From Branchiostoma floridae (Eukaryota > Chordata > Leptocardii > Amphioxiformes > Branchiostomatidae), in contig NC_049987.1 in assembly GCF_000003815.2 (NCBI RefSeq), forward strand, positions 20,966,187-21,030,186: a stretch of 64,000 nt of DNA. The letters run 5' to 3'. Position 1 is the first letter of the stretch; each line of letters starts with the position of its first letter. This document shows, piece by piece, positions 11,855-24,879 of the stretch. The translations under genes were made by a program, and so were the position numbers. The notes beneath the pieces were generated by a model. That model saw only the letters and a list, made by a program, of their open reading frames with translations. It ran no database searches and was not told where the DNA came from.

Positions 11855-13199
11855 GCAACTAAACGCCGATGGTCCCATATGTAAACTGGCCATAACATGC
11901 GTACTTTGAAACGTACTTGTACATGTATTACACAATTGCAAGGATTAATGACAAAGCATAATCTGCAATCAGAACAAGCATCCCATCATACTTCGTACAA
12001 GTTTCTTCCACTGGTTGGTGAGAAGTGCTAAACATACGAAGACAACATTTCCCAATCTCCAAGCAGATGTAAGGATCTGGCTCATTCTCAGTCTTTTTTG
12101 TAAAATTTGATACCTTTTCTACCACATATAGGAATGTGTTGCACTTTTGAAAAGTTCACTTTTTAATGAGACAAACTGTTAAAAAGTGCATTATACTAGA
12201 AAAGAGCATTAAATATTGCAAAAACTGACAAATGCTGAGAATGAATTAGATCCTTTCTACTCTGAGTAAAAGGCATATTTGAGATGTATTCAGGTTGAAG
12301 TTTTACACATTGGTAAGCATTACTTTGGCTATGCCTACTGTTAGGCATCCATACTATTCTCACAATGCGTTCAAAATAACATTATCACATGACAGTGTGC
12401 TATTCCAAGGAGGTTTAACCTCCTTGGTTATTCCGATAAGTAGCTGAAGCAATGGTGCATATGGCACATCTGCAAACTTGTATTTACCATTGCATCTGAC
12501 AGTCCAGTCATGTTCATTGCACTGTGTCTATTTCCACAGATTCTCCTATGGCAGTCACAGAACTGATATGGTCTACACAACTACAGACTGTAAAACAAAG
12601 CACATCCATGCCTGCATTGGCATAGCAAACACATAGCAAACAATATACATCTACCTTTACAGCTATATACAACATAGATTAGAATCGTAAAAGTTTTAGT
12701 AAAATGAAATCATCAATGACGTGATCTAACCTATATTCAAAATATTATCAAAATGAACATTTCTAGTGTTAACTGTGCTTAAGACGGTTGCATGCAAGCA
12801 GAAACAGTAGATGGCAGTATCAATTTTCATATAAAAGATGACGAAAGGATAGCGTTAATTTTCTAGTCAAGTTTCTGGGACCTTGAATACTGTTGTATAA
12901 AGCAGGAATCTAGCAGAAGCGCAACAACGCATTTGGGGCTTTTCACTACTGTACATCAATACTGTACAACCCCATCCCAACAATTTATACCTTTGGGGGC
13001 TCAACAAATCTCTCCCCTGCCCTCAACTTAATCCACTTCTACTGCACATCTGTCAGTCTTTGCTGTTTCTTGAGGTCTTCGAAGATACATTTGTATTGCT
13101 TCTTCCCTACCCCTTCCTAACTATGCCATACTGTAAATAATGTAACTGTTTGACGACCTGTCAGTCACTTGTAGCTGTCAATCATCCATCCCACAATCC

Positions 13200-16100
13200 T
13201 CAGGTGATGATGTCAGCATCGTCAGAGTTTGGTCTGAAGGGTCTAACCAATGTGGGTTCTTCTAAGTCCTCCGCTAGCGACCATTTTGCCACTCCTGGAA
13301 CAAAGAGAAGACAGGAGTTAGTTATCAGCAAACTTCAGAAACAAGAAATGAACTGGCTGTTTCTACTAGTTTTTGATGCTAAAAGAAGATTTGGCTAAAT
13401 TTGATCTTTGTGTTTATTTTCCTGGAGTTCTTATTTTTGGTGCTTTGAATGAATAAATTGGATCAATATGTATACCTTCACGGAAGGTAAATACATATTG
13501 TTTTATTTCTTCTTCCATTCCAAACAAATAAGCGTGACAAGACATACTGTATGTGGTGTTCGATTACACTATATGTAGCAAGTGGCAGGACAGAGCTGGA
13601 GGGGCTGGTCAATATCAATTTTAATATGTTTGAGTAAAAATATATAGAGTAATGAATTGTCAGGCAAGACCATGTGGAAGTCAAACATTATGTATCTCCC
13701 AGCAAATGTTACCTTTTTAGTAAGTTTGTGTAGATTAGCTAACGGATGTAGGTAAAACATGTAGCTAAATCAATACTTACTGCTGGATATATATACAAAA
13801 TTAATTCTTTTTAATAAATCTTGTATATATATATAAATGTATCTCCAGCAGTAAGGATTGATTTAACAACATGTTTTACCATTCTCGTATTGCATAAAAA
13901 TTAAAACGGCCAACACATAAAACAAACAGTCAAATATTCTCACCTTCATTACTGGGTTCTGTAAGCGGCTCCAGCACCGGTTTCCTGCTCGCTCGACCGG
14001 AGAGAATCCTCTCTCCGGGAGGACCGATGGGTGGCAGGATGGCGCGCGCCCCACGGGGTGATGGGAAGGGAGTGTCGTTCTGCTCTGGTTCGTCTGCATC
14101 GCCGGGGGCAACCCGGTTGTTCTTCTTCATCTTCCGCTTCTTCTTCTTTTTCTTCTCCTTTCTCTCTTCTGAAATATTGCGAGGTAGACCGTTAGACTAG
14201 CTCATATTCAAAGTCATCCTCATCATCTGTCATACTCGTCATAAAGTTGGAGCTCATATAAAGCTTGACTTTTTCATACATAATATCCATCAAGTCCTTT
14301 TCAAATTGACATTTTTTAGTTTCAATCAGTTTCTTTGAATATGAAGTATTCTAAAGGTTGAAGACTAGTCAATATAAAGTCCAGTCAAGAATAGTTGGCC
14401 ATGATAGATTAAATGTTAACAATAGCAACCACAATTCATACAGGTTATCATCCAGAAATGTGTTGGCATCCATCTGTCTTGGAAGACAATGGTAGGCAGA
14501 CAGGGTGGGTTAGGCACATGACTTGTGATCATCCAGAAAACAAGTACACATTTGAGCTCCTCTGTGTATCTATAAATCCTATTGAATCACAACCTCCTTG
14601 CTGGAGTGGCATCGTACCTCTACTCTCCTCAGTTTTCTGCTGCCCGAGGTCGGAGTTCGACGGCGTGATCTCAATTCCTTCATCCTCGTCCTCTTTCCGT
14701 GACGACTGCTGCGGCGAGGCGTCGGAGTGGGAGGTGGAGTGGTTGTTACTCGTCGACGTTGTTGTGTCTTCCTCTGATCTCTCCTTCCCTTCTAATCTCT
14801 CCAGCTGCTCATTATCTTGGTCTTGAAGAAAAGGTTTGACACTTACTTAGACATGTGAAGGCATCAACTTTGAAATCTTATATTCCTGGCTAATATTAAC
14901 TTGATTGATTGATTGATTGATTAAATATTATTACCTGCAATACTGGATATTGCAACAATTCATACCTTTGCTGAAGATTTTTTTCTCTGTCTTTTAAAAT
15001 GTCTGGAAAACAACTCAATTCATTTATCTATGAATCTTTAGCATGGTTCCCTAAGTTGCTAGTCAGTAGTTACTAGTAACTCAACAGACCAGTGTGGCCT
15101 TATGCTACTGTACAGAGGTAATCTGTATTCTCAACAAATACATTCCTAATATGAAGTCCTATTGTAACACATCCTCACCTTTTGCCTTCTTTTTCTTCTT
15201 CTTCTTTTTTTTCTTCTCTTCATTTTCTTGCCCTTCAGCAGCTTCTCTCAACTTTCTCTCCTTCTTCTCTTGGTCCCTCTTTGCGAGATCCCCCTGTAAA
15301 TAAAAGACAAATATGTTGAGCTAAATTTTGCAGATATATATATTATATATGTGACAGGTAACAGCATCATGTGCACTAGCAATGTCTAAAATGTTCTTAA
15401 AGCTGGAAAAGACCATACTTCATTTCATACCTGTTTCATACATGTCATGTCTACAGAGAAATTTTACATAAAACATCTGTAAGGAACTCTATTTGTCTTG
15501 TCTTTCCTCATCCAAAAAGACTTACATTATGAATATGATAATATCAAGAGGGACCGAAGCAAAGTAAACCAGCTCCATGTACTTACCCTTACTCTGTCCA
15601 TGGGTTTGAAGGGATTTCCTTCAAATTCTTCTTCTTCATCACTCTTCTCAATCGTTCTACCTTCTCTTCTGGCCTCCTCTTCTTCTTTTCTTCTCCTATG
15701 ACAGAAGCAAGAAAATATCCAAAAATTAGCAAAGTTGTTGATATCCCACCACTCAGCCCACATTGACATACTCTGTTGTTTCTTGGGAATAAAAGAAATA
15801 ATGCCGAACCACAAAATCTGCGTGAAAACATGGAGAAAGTCTTGACCTGGATACAGCCTGTTTCAGGGAGATTCAAGTTTTTCATATACATGTAGGTCTC
15901 TGTTAGTATCTTGACCTCTTGGTAAATTTGGAAAATCTTTACTTCAAAATGCAATGTAAAAGTCAACCAGTGGTGCAGTTGAATGTTCACAAATATGTTT
16001 GCTTCTAAGTGTCATTGGTATTTATTTGACATCTCTCATTTCATTGGACTGCAAAAGTTGAGTAGCTAGCCACAAATCAAATAAAACCTTTTACCTCTCT

Positions 16101-19100
16101 TCTCTGGCTCTTGCCACTCTTTCTTTTCTCTCTTTCCTCTCCTGCTCGTCTTTCTCCTTCTGTTCCTCCAGGTCCTTCTCTATCCTGGAGCTGAGGTGGC
16201 TGAAGTCCTTCCCGATCTGGTCCAGCAGCCAGCGGAAACCCGTGCTGATGTTGGGGTCCACTTTCTTACCGAAACCTGCAGCTGTGGAGCTTAGTTCCTG
16301 AAATCAGGAGAGGAAACATTAACTTAAGTTTCTTCCACTTCCTCCATGGATATAGTTCTGTTAATGAAGGTTAGACGTCCAGGTAATAAGATATGCCAAA
16401 TAGCAACTGGATAGGATTTTGGAAATGGTTAGACATTTCAGATAATATCGATTGTTTTTCGTCAGTGACACTGTGACTAGTTACCTTGTTGTAGCTTGAT
16501 GCTCAAGATTTTGTCTATTCAAGCAGGCATCACACAACCTGTTTTTACAGTATTTGGGTATTTTTTTCTGAATATTTTTCTTAATAAGTTGATCCTAAGT
16601 GAATCCCTTTGAAAAATAACCATTCACATCCAGTAACACACCAATGGGAACTGTAATGCACTGTATATGGAAAATAAGGATATTCATGAAGACAACTGGA
16701 TACTTACAATTTTACATGGACATCTGTACTTGTTGACCATCTGTTCCAGGTACAGAACACTGCACACATCGTTCTCATCAGCTGCACCTTCTACATCCTG
16801 TTTGTTAGCAAGGCTGTGGGAAAGAAAAAAACAAACCAAATTACATAATATATCCAGTTTGTTGTGCATATGAATCAAGAGTGTGAGTTGTCTGCAGTAT
16901 GTGTTCTAGAAGAATATAGATGTAACATGCCTAAAGTGCGCAAGTGTACAGCAGAAGATGTACATGCACATTGCGTACAACAATCAAATCAATAAACATG
17001 AAGATATACATGTACAAACACTTGACTTTCATTTAAATACCAAGAAGATTGCCAAAATAAAAGGGCTATATCAAACAAACCATTGCTTAACTGATGCTTA
17101 TAATATCCAGGCTTCTCCCCAGACCATTGAACAACGGCGGAGCGCCACTATTCTCCTAGCTCAGCGCCACTATACTGATTTTCAAACTTAAAATGTTTTT
17201 TTCTATTTTCCTCTGATCATTTTCCGACGCTCCGAGGGAGATTTCACATTCCCTCCACTAAAAATTTCTGGGGAGAACCCCGATATCTAATTTAAACCTA
17301 AAATTTTCACAGGTTAAGATTTTTTTTTAATGCCGAATACTCAAGCAATCAGATATGACTTTGGAAATGGGCAGACATGTCAGGTACCATCCACTACCTT
17401 TCCTCAGTGATACTGATTAAAATCTGTTGAACAGCATGTTGCATATCCAGATGCTTGAGTAACTGCTATTTGGCATATCTTATTACTTGTGCCTGGATAT
17501 CTAACCTTCATGCATGCTAAGAGGTACATACTACATATGAGGGTCTGCATGCTCTTTTCTGTAAGGCTGGGCAGGCCTATTTAATTACCCATAATTCGTA
17601 GGGAAGCTATTTTATTTTACGTAATTCTTAGTGGGATGAAGCGTAAAGCGTTGGTAGCCTTCGTCAATTTAACATCAGTCATGCCGAATTTGGCATACAT
17701 CGTTGTCAGGACCCCCCCCCCCCCCCATGCAGACTATCATATATATGTACACATGAGAATAGAGACAACTTACACCAGCACAGGCTTCCCTGATATCCGT
17801 GGGTCCCCCAGGAAATCCTCCAGCACTGTCCTGGCCTCCTCAAACCGCGCTCTGTCGCTGGCGTCCACCACAAAAACTGACCCGTGCGCCTCGGCGTAGT
17901 AGCGTGGCCAGATCCCACGGATACCCTTCCCACCCCCCAAGTCCATTGTGGTGATGTCATAACGTCCGAGTTTAAACTCCTGCGGGGAAAATCCTAGCGT
18001 CGCCGCCACTCCCTCTGGGTTTTCTGTAAAGCAAGAAGAAAATCAATTTGATGAGTGGACAGCAGAAATTTACTCTGCTATTACTGTACTTTAATGATTA
18101 CTGTTTGTGTAATAGATTGCAGTGTTGATTAGTTTTTGCCTGCTTTGAACCCCAAGCATTGTCCTTAAAATAAACAGGTTGACAACTGAAGTTTGTGACT
18201 GCAACAAAAGGGTACCCAGAACGAAAGACTTTACAGTAACATACTCACCTCCACTGACTACTTTGATAGTGGATGTCTTGCCAGCATTGTCCAGTCCTAC
18301 TGTCAGGAGTGTTACTGATCTGATGACAGGTGTCAAAGACAATGGTCATTTCCTTTTAAGGTATCTCGGTTGGCTAAATTGGCATTTTGACCTTCCACTG
18401 TTTTCTTATTAATAAATTAAGAAAGAATGGAGCCGTAACGAATGTTGATAAATGGGCATTAGAGAATTCTAAATCTGATTTTTTTGGGGCCGAATTGATG
18501 ACGTCATCATTTTTATTACCTCTGATATTATTTTTTTCTATGACAAAATACAGCACTTTGGTACATACCACTGTACTGAAACTTCGTTTTTCGTTGCATA
18601 ATGATAGAAGCTACAAACGTAGTGTTGCGCAAACTGATATCTACTANNNNNNNNNNNNNNNNNNNNNNNNNNNNNNNNNNNNNNNNNNNNNNNNNNNNNN
18701 NNNNNNNNNNNNNNNNNNNNNNNNNNNNNNNNNNNNNNNNNNNNNNGATCTTTAGTAATTAGAAAATGTTCGTTCTCATTTGATTACAAAATAATAATTC
18801 TTAATAACTACAGATCGTTAGTAGATATCAGTTTGCGCAACACTACGTTTGTAGCTTGCATCATTATGCAACGAAAAACGAAGTTTCATTACAGTGGTAT
18901 GTACCAAAGTGCTGTATTTTGTCATAGAAAAAATAATATCAGAGGTAATAAAAATGATGACGTCATCAATTTGGCCCCCAAAAAATCAGATTTAGAATTC
19001 TTTAATGCCTATCTATCAACATTCGTTATGGCTTCATTCTTTCTTAATTCATTAATAAGAAAACAGTGGACGGTCAAAATGCCAATTTAGCCAACCGAGA

Positions 19101-21140
19101 AACCTTAACATACATCATAAAAGCTACATTATTAATCACACAATTTCACCTTTGCATATCATTGTGTCAACATTTTGTTGTAGGTATTTTTTCTTATTCA
19201 AACCATAATCCACCCATTCATCTTGCTTTCTACTGACCAAACTACAAGCTTTATTAAGTAATCCTTGGCTTGCCGGGAGACTTCGGAGTATCAAATAGCA
19301 TCCGGCACATTAATCAAGGGTTCCGACCATGCTATAAAGTGCTTAAAATTTCATCTTCATGTTGATCACAGATTTAGAACCTACAAGTTGCTAGGAGACC
19401 TCTGCAGCCTTGAGTAGACTCGTGACAACAGAATATCTCATCAGATTCTCATTTGCCTACAATTCTTTTTGCAAGTTATTACGAATGAAGAATCAATGAT
19501 ATCAATCCTTGATTGAGTTGGTCTTGTGGCAAGAAATTCTATTACATTTACATGTACCTATCAGGCGTATGCTTCTACTGTATCTTATATATCCACGCCT
19601 AGCTTTAACAAATGTAGTTTTCTAGCCAATCTACAAGTGCTGCGAACTCAAATTGCCTCATTTCCTGACAGGTCTGACAGAGACATCAGGGACAGTTGCT
19701 GGGATACCAGCTGTTACACAGAAACACTTGTGTTCAGAGATGATAACTGAGTTCTGATCAATAGCGGAGAGGTCGATGCACCCAAGGAAGGCTTGTACAT
19801 GTTTTTCACTGATATCACATCACACTTCTGAACACCTCCAACATTGTAATACCTGTCTTACAGATTTCAATTTACCATTTCATATTAGCAAGGGGCTGAT
19901 AGGGGAAGAGTTTGGTTATGGCAGATGGCAGGGCAGTCTTTGTTCTGGAACATGGTTTCTGTTGACTTGTGCACTGTAGAAGGGATCATCTTGTAGTGAC
20001 TACTCTCCAAGCAGGAGTTTTGGTGGAAGCTATTTTGTTGTTTTTTTCTTTTCCATCTGATCACTAGAATCTGTTTTTCCCTAGAGGTAGCCATGATTTC
20101 TTTGACTTTTTAAAAAATATCCCCAACCAAGACGTCTGCTTGGAGAGAATAATGTAAATGTGGCACGTAACATCCGCATGTACTACTACATGTAGAAGGT
20201 GTAGATACACACAGTGAGTTCGCATTTTTGAGTGCAGAGACCCATGGACTTAAGTGAGCACTTACTTTACCCTTAGACTCATTACGGCCAGGACTCAAGA
20301 GCACTTAGACACTTCTGTTATCCAATACAAGTGCTGTACAAGGTTGTTTTTTTCCCACAGAATATTGGATTATTCTCCTAGGCCCCAGCTAAGCACATTA
20401 ACATCTATTAACAGTTTAGACCCACGGAAAAATTGATTTGTTTGTTCCGGCTTAACTAGGACCTTGAATGTCAACAATCAACACCATTGTGTAAGTTTGG
20501 AAACATCTTTTTTATATGCATATTTTCCTGTTCTAGAACATTTTTAGACAGAATATGATAAATAAAAACTTTGACCAAATCTAGTGCCAACTAAATAAAT
20601 AGCGAAGTCAAATTAAAAAATGCCAACTTTTCAATGCGTATGCATATTTGTCACATATTGTAGTATAGTATAGTATAGTCTCTATTAATTATCAAAGAGG
20701 TACTGAGACAGTACACCAAGGACCTGTCAGAAAAATTATCTCCACGATCATTTAATTTGTTTTTAAAGACTTATTCCTTGGGGACCTTAGGAAACATTAA
20801 GTCACGAATCACACCAACACATCAGATCGTTTGTAAGGTCACGAAACTATAGGATTACTTTAGTACCAATGCATATGGGTTGATCATTTGTTGTGATAGA
20901 AGTACACTCTGATGTTTGATCTATGACTATATTCAAGTTTTCAGAAACATGTATAAAAATGCGCGATTTCACCACAATAACTGTGAACTGAAAAATTCAG
21001 AACCATGAACATGTTCCACACTTACACTGTGTATCAAATTTGTACTAAATACTTATTTCTAAGAAATCGGCGCTGTTTTCTTACCTTCTCTGTTCCTTGT
21101 TCAATAACCCAGATAGACAGCCGCCCATCATGCTTAACAT
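13200..21140 (-). CDS. ARL13B: ARL13B ciliary small GTPase, complete, 10 exons, 477 aa
   Basis: Atypical ARF-family GTPase of the ciliary membrane. Exons: 21085-21140, 18249-18319, 17774-18023, 16708-16813, 16095-16297, 15587-15695, 15179-15293, 14618-14821, 13944-14168, 13200-13294. Their sum is 1434 nt, in frame throughout. G domain: P-loop GLDNAGKT, atypical G3 DLGGGKGIRG (Gly where other ARFs carry catalytic Gln), NKQD. A charged coiled coil and poly-Lys stretches follow, then RVAP at residues 390-393 matching the RVxP ciliary-targeting motif, and a tail RPNSDDADIIT like the vertebrate end. The start MLSMMGGCLSG was chosen because it aligns with the vertebrate N-terminus; it carries one palmitoylatable Cys (C8) rather than two adjacent ones. 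Intron 1 (2.8 kb) holds an assembly gap and a foldback element. Confidence 0.95.
13463..13500. repeat. Imperfect palindrome CAATATGTAT..ATACATATTG
   Basis: Inverted arms of about 16 bp around CCTTCACGGAAGG in ARL13B intron 9; probably the end or remnant of a small element. Confidence 0.4.
13751..13880. mobile_element. 130-bp foldback MITE in ARL13B intron 9
   Basis: GGTAAAACATGT at 13751 is matched inverted at 13869-13880. The arms continue inward through AAATCAATaCTTACTGCTGGA for about 38 bp, leaving an AT-rich loop with TATA repeats. Non-coding. Confidence 0.8.
16367..16490. mobile_element. Partial palindromic MITE copy
   Basis: Starts AAGGTTAGACGTCCAGG and continues GATATGCCAAATAGC, the inverted counterpart of the right end of the 17311-17509 copy. 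In ARL13B intron 4. Confidence 0.6.
17110..17280. mobile_element. 170-bp MITE with TTCTCCCCAGA inverted ends
   Basis: GGCTTCTCCCCAGA at the left is matched by TCTGGGGAGAACCC at the right. Non-coding; ARL13B intron 3. Confidence 0.7.
17311..17509. mobile_element. 200-bp palindromic MITE, most complete copy
   Basis: Left half GCCGAATACTCAAGCAATC and right half reversing to GCCAAATAGCAGTTACTCAAG define terminal inverted repeats. Sequence shared with 2790-2920 and 16367-16490. ARL13B intron 3. Confidence 0.7.
17710..17728. repeat. Poly-C homopolymer
   Basis: Uninterrupted C run of about 17 bases in ARL13B intron 3. Confidence 0.9.
18356..19108. mobile_element. Foldback element flanked by TTAA, with about 290-bp arms, interrupted by the assembly gap
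   Basis: Sequence 18356-18646 is repeated inverted at 18820-19108 (GGTATCTCGGTTGGC...GACGTCATCA...GCGCAAACTGATATCTAC) with scattered mismatches. TTAA borders both ends, the target-site duplication expected for piggyBac-type transposases. There is no coding capacity. The N block 18647-18746 sits in the loop, probably because the hairpin blocked sequencing or assembly. Lies in ARL13B intron 1. Confidence 0.85.
18647..18746. other. Assembly gap (100 N)
   Basis: Run of exactly 100 N, a conventional placeholder; true length unknown. Confidence 0.98.
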
Positions 21141-21389
21141 CGGCTGGGTTTGGGCGATTTTTGTTCCCCGTTCAACACTTGTGAGTTCCTTAACGAGATT
21201 TTCCTAAGTCTAGATCTTCTACAACAGCTTTGTCGACAGCCAAGTAGTGTAATACGGACTGAAAATCCTCAGAAACGGCGAAAAATTACGAAATCCAGTG
21301 GATTTCCGTGGCACAACCCCGGAACGCCGCCATGTTTCTCATTGTTATGATGGCTCATTTGCATATCGCGGGGTAACGTGACCAACACT

Positions 21390-21405
21390 GGTGCCCCAGG
21401 CAACC
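21390..21405. promoter_or_regulatory. X-box-like RFX site upstream of ARL13B
   Basis: GGTGCCCCAGGCAACC: right half GGCAAC is a perfect RFX half-site and the left GTGCC is one base short of GTTGCC, with a 3-bp spacer. It sits about 250 bp upstream of the ARL13B start codon, on a gene class known in worms and vertebrates to be RFX/DAF-19 controlled. Function inferred. Confidence 0.5.
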
Positions 21406-21414
21406 AAGTAAACA

Positions 21415-21740
21415 ACCTTTGTTTTCCTCAGATTTTTAGATAAATGGCAAGAATCATCACCAATATTAGAATATCGAACCTTTCTGACGAAAAATATACA
21501 TTTCATAGTCCTTTTGGATTGTTAAACATGAAATTTAGTCCCTTTCAATCAAGGTCAAAGGTTAAACTACCTTTGTTTTCCTCAGATTTTTAGATGAATG
21601 ACAAGAATTATCTCTAGTATTAAGCTATTATACCTTTCTGACGAAAAATATACATACTACAATATTTTAATAATCCCTTAGGATAGTTAAACATGAAATT
21701 TAACCTTATCGATTAAGGTTAAAGGTTGAATTTCCAAATA
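21415..21740. repeat. Direct tandem duplication, about 155-bp unit
   Basis: CTTTGTTTTCCTCAGATTTT ... CTTTCTGACGAAAAATATAC ... TTAAACATGAAATTTA ... AAGGTTAAA occurs twice in direct order, diverged by substitutions and small indels. Confidence 0.8.
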
Positions 21741-21790
21741 TGGTATGTCCAATTAATAAGTACGCTTTACCACCCTTCCCATGATTACAC

Positions 21791-21873
21791 AGTACGGTGG
21801 CCGAGTGGTTAAGGCGTTGGACTTAAGTTCCAATGGACGTATGTCCGCCTGGGTTCGAACCCCAGCCGTACTA
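21791..21873 (+). tRNA. tRNA-Leu(UAA)
   Basis: 83-nt class II tRNA. Acceptor AGTACGG pairs perfectly with CCGTACT; discriminator A. D arm GCCGAGTGGTTAAGGC; anticodon stem TTGGA/TCCAA around loop CTTAAGT gives anticodon TAA. Long variable arm GGAC-GTAT-GTCC; T arm CTGGG-TTCGAAC-CCCAG. No intron. A T-run about 10 bases downstream is a suitable Pol III terminator. All paired regions are intact, so this is likely a functional gene rather than a SINE head. Confidence 0.95.
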
Positions 21874-24800
21874 ACATATATTTTTTTCTTATTTTGCATG
21901 TGTTATAATAAAAGAAAACTACGAATACAAACGTTTTTCACAGCACCACATTACCTACAGGGCTCCCTACTGCCTGTTATTCAAAGTGAACATTGGAGGT
22001 GAGTGCTAGTGGTCCCACAGGGAAGTATCATAGCTCCTGTTCACTACTACAATATTCTTGTTCGTCTGTCGTACGCGAGAAGGATTAGTGACATGTTAGA
22101 TGACTAATTAGGTAAATCTTAAAAAAATTAGGTAAATATTTCAAATAAATCACAGGAAATTTGAAGTTCAACTTGTGGCATGTCTTTGTTCGTCCGATAG
22201 CCTGAGTGGGTCGCCATTTTGTAGTAACTTATAGATTAGACACAATACTAGTAAGATACGGTAACGTTACAGTTACATGATTGTAAGTACGAGTTAATCT
22301 TCTTGGCAATCTACAGAACCTGCTAGCTAACATTCTTGATTTCAACGGCCTTCCTGAATCACCCCTCTTGTACGAAACAAACAGCAGAAAAAACCATTAA
22401 GAAGACCCAGTAACGTCAATAACACAAAGTTTACTGAATGTATTTTTAGGTAACGTTTAATACCATTATGAAACGTACCAAACGTTTTGTAATAGAAATA
22501 ATTACCTACTAAACGCTTCAATTAATAACTTGTTGTACCAGAGTCGATTCCAAGTCACCGCGAGGGTTGCCATTGTTATTATTTACAAATGTTTTCAATT
22601 GTTTTCAATAAACTTATATGTCTAGGAGCTTTTATACTTAGGAAATATTTTGAATGCTATTTGAACTTTCTAAATATTTTCCCAGTGTGTGAAACCTTTG
22701 AAATATTCACGATGTGGAACAGAATACTTCTAACAGTTTGTAGATAATGGTAACAGCATTTTGCAATTATTTACCATTTTCTACCATTTTTTAAAAAGTA
22801 TTGGGTCAGTGGGCTAGGAAGAAAGCAATTTACATATCCTTGCAAAGTATGACTGGGTGTCATGTCAATGGCCTACCACAAAGGAGCCACCAGTGCCCTG
22901 CAGTGAAATCTTAAAAAAATATATACCAGGCAGACAAAAGGGGTTAACTTTTATGGGGCAATAAATCAATTCTACCATTCGGCAAGGTTTACCGTTATTT
23001 GTAAATATTTCTAAAAGTGAAAGAATCCTGTAGATGTTTGAAAATTATTGTAAATAAAGAGATTTTTGTGTGATCTCTTTCAATATGTTTACAAAGTAGT
23101 CAAAGGAATTCAATCAAATAGATTCAAAATTCCATATTATTTTTTTGGAAAAAATTATAACTGTTGGGGCTTAGATATTCTTTTACTCAAAATAATTGCA
23201 ACTTATTACAATTATTGTCCAAAAACCCTCGTGGTATCTCGGAATGGACTCTATCTTGGACTACCACTTGCAATTGCTTGTTGTTATGGTATTTGTCTTT
23301 ATCAGTTGTACTTTTTTCTTTTGAGTGTTGATATTAACGTTAGCTGTTTGCTTCAGTGCATCGCCTCGGCGTCCTGTACTTTCCTTTGTTGATCAATGCA
23401 AAAAAGTTACATGATAGTGATATGCTAAGTTACATTGTTAGGTGCTTAGTCAGTTCGGCCAGGGTAAAGTTTGACCGGATATGACGACACGGCTAAAGTA
23501 CCTGTTGCAACTACTAGGAACGTAACGTCACGTACAAATACTAAAGGCAGCAGCATTATAAACGTTCTAATTATAACAATAAAACTCCTCAGTTGATAGA
23601 ATTTTCAGTCATAACTTACATCTGACCTGCTTGTCACTTGTCCAGCTGTTCAACAGTTGGCTACATTTCCACCACGAAATGACATCAGATATTTTCTCAC
23701 TGTTCATCTGAATGTCAAAAGGTGTTTATGCGTAACAAAACTACGTCCTCACGGATTTGTCAAATGATGTTTATATGCATTTTGAGTTGCTTGTTATCAA
23801 TGTTGCTCATTGATTATACAAGTAAGGTCCTCATTTGCTGCATTACATCAGTTGGCCATGTTCATTATCAAAATAATTTGTTACATTAGTCGTTATATCA
23901 GCATAGAACGGTATTGTAAAATCTTCTCGTAACGGTGAATTATTCAAATGAGGACCTACACGTAGCTTGTTTTGCTTGATCTAGTAAGGTTCACCTGTGC
24001 TTAACTTACTAATGCCGCTAATAAAGCATTCCCGTCATATACCACTGTGGAATTATAGTATTCTATCACAAATCATGCAAATCACGTCTCCATCTGTATG
24101 CATAAGTAATATGCATCGATATTACTATATTTCTCAGTTACATATTTTCTCGTGCAAATTAGCGCCTGGTTTGCATGGTTAACATTTGATTATATCAATC
24201 ATTACTTAAGCCATCTACATACCAAAAATGGTGACGGTCATCCAACTTTATCATATAGATCTTGCCAGTTCCACCAGAGCCTGTCTGAAATGTTGCGCCG
24301 AATTATTTTGAGGTTCCTTTTCATAACTATCCAAGCAAAGGTCAGGCCCCAGCTGTTTTTTGACGTTTGCATGGATCGTGGCAAAGGGGCACGTGACACA
24401 GAGCTCACGCAACTTTTTCTATACATGTATACAAACTGTTACACATAGACATACAAACTGAGAGAATCATGAAATTAAAAAAAATTATTAAATGATTAGG
24501 CACAAATAACATTGACTCGATAAATGAAATCAACCAATTACACAAAAGTTACCTAACATACAAACAAAACAATATAAAGGCAGAACAAAAAACTATCAGT
24601 AATGTATAATTCATCCACATGAACAATGTGAAATCATTAAACCAGAACATGGACATGAACATATACAGCAATTATTACAAATAATAAACAAATCGGATAA
24701 ATGAATTTGAGTATGCGACAGCATGACGACAAAACATTTGCATATATGCTGAACCTCGCACGCAAAGCATACAATTTCAAGACTACATAAAGGACAAGCA

Positions 24801-24879
24801 AACGGGTCAACTATATCTCATCAGTCATTCAAGTAAACCGGCCTAAATAATATAAACTCGTGGCTTCGGGACTGAAATA

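Larger units (their letters stand above)
9527..13199. other. Convergent intergenic region, 3' flanks of NDC80 and ARL13B
   Basis: After the minisatellite this stretch is AT-rich with no convincing exon on either strand. It should contain both 3' UTRs. Plus-strand AATAAA occurs at 10713-10718 and 11092-11097; minus-strand AATAAA is at 11849-11854. A 23-nt near-perfect palindrome (CCAAGGAGGTT, one base, AACCTCCTTGG) lies at 12405-12427. Confidence 0.6.

Noticed and set aside
23066-23392. 108-codon hydrophobic open frame
   Set aside because: AT-rich intergenic DNA, no recognisable domain, no neighbouring exons or start context.
24152-24448. Overlapping open frames on both strands (98 and 62 codons)
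   Set aside because: Possibly part of an old element, but I could not recognise any family, so not annotated as a gene.
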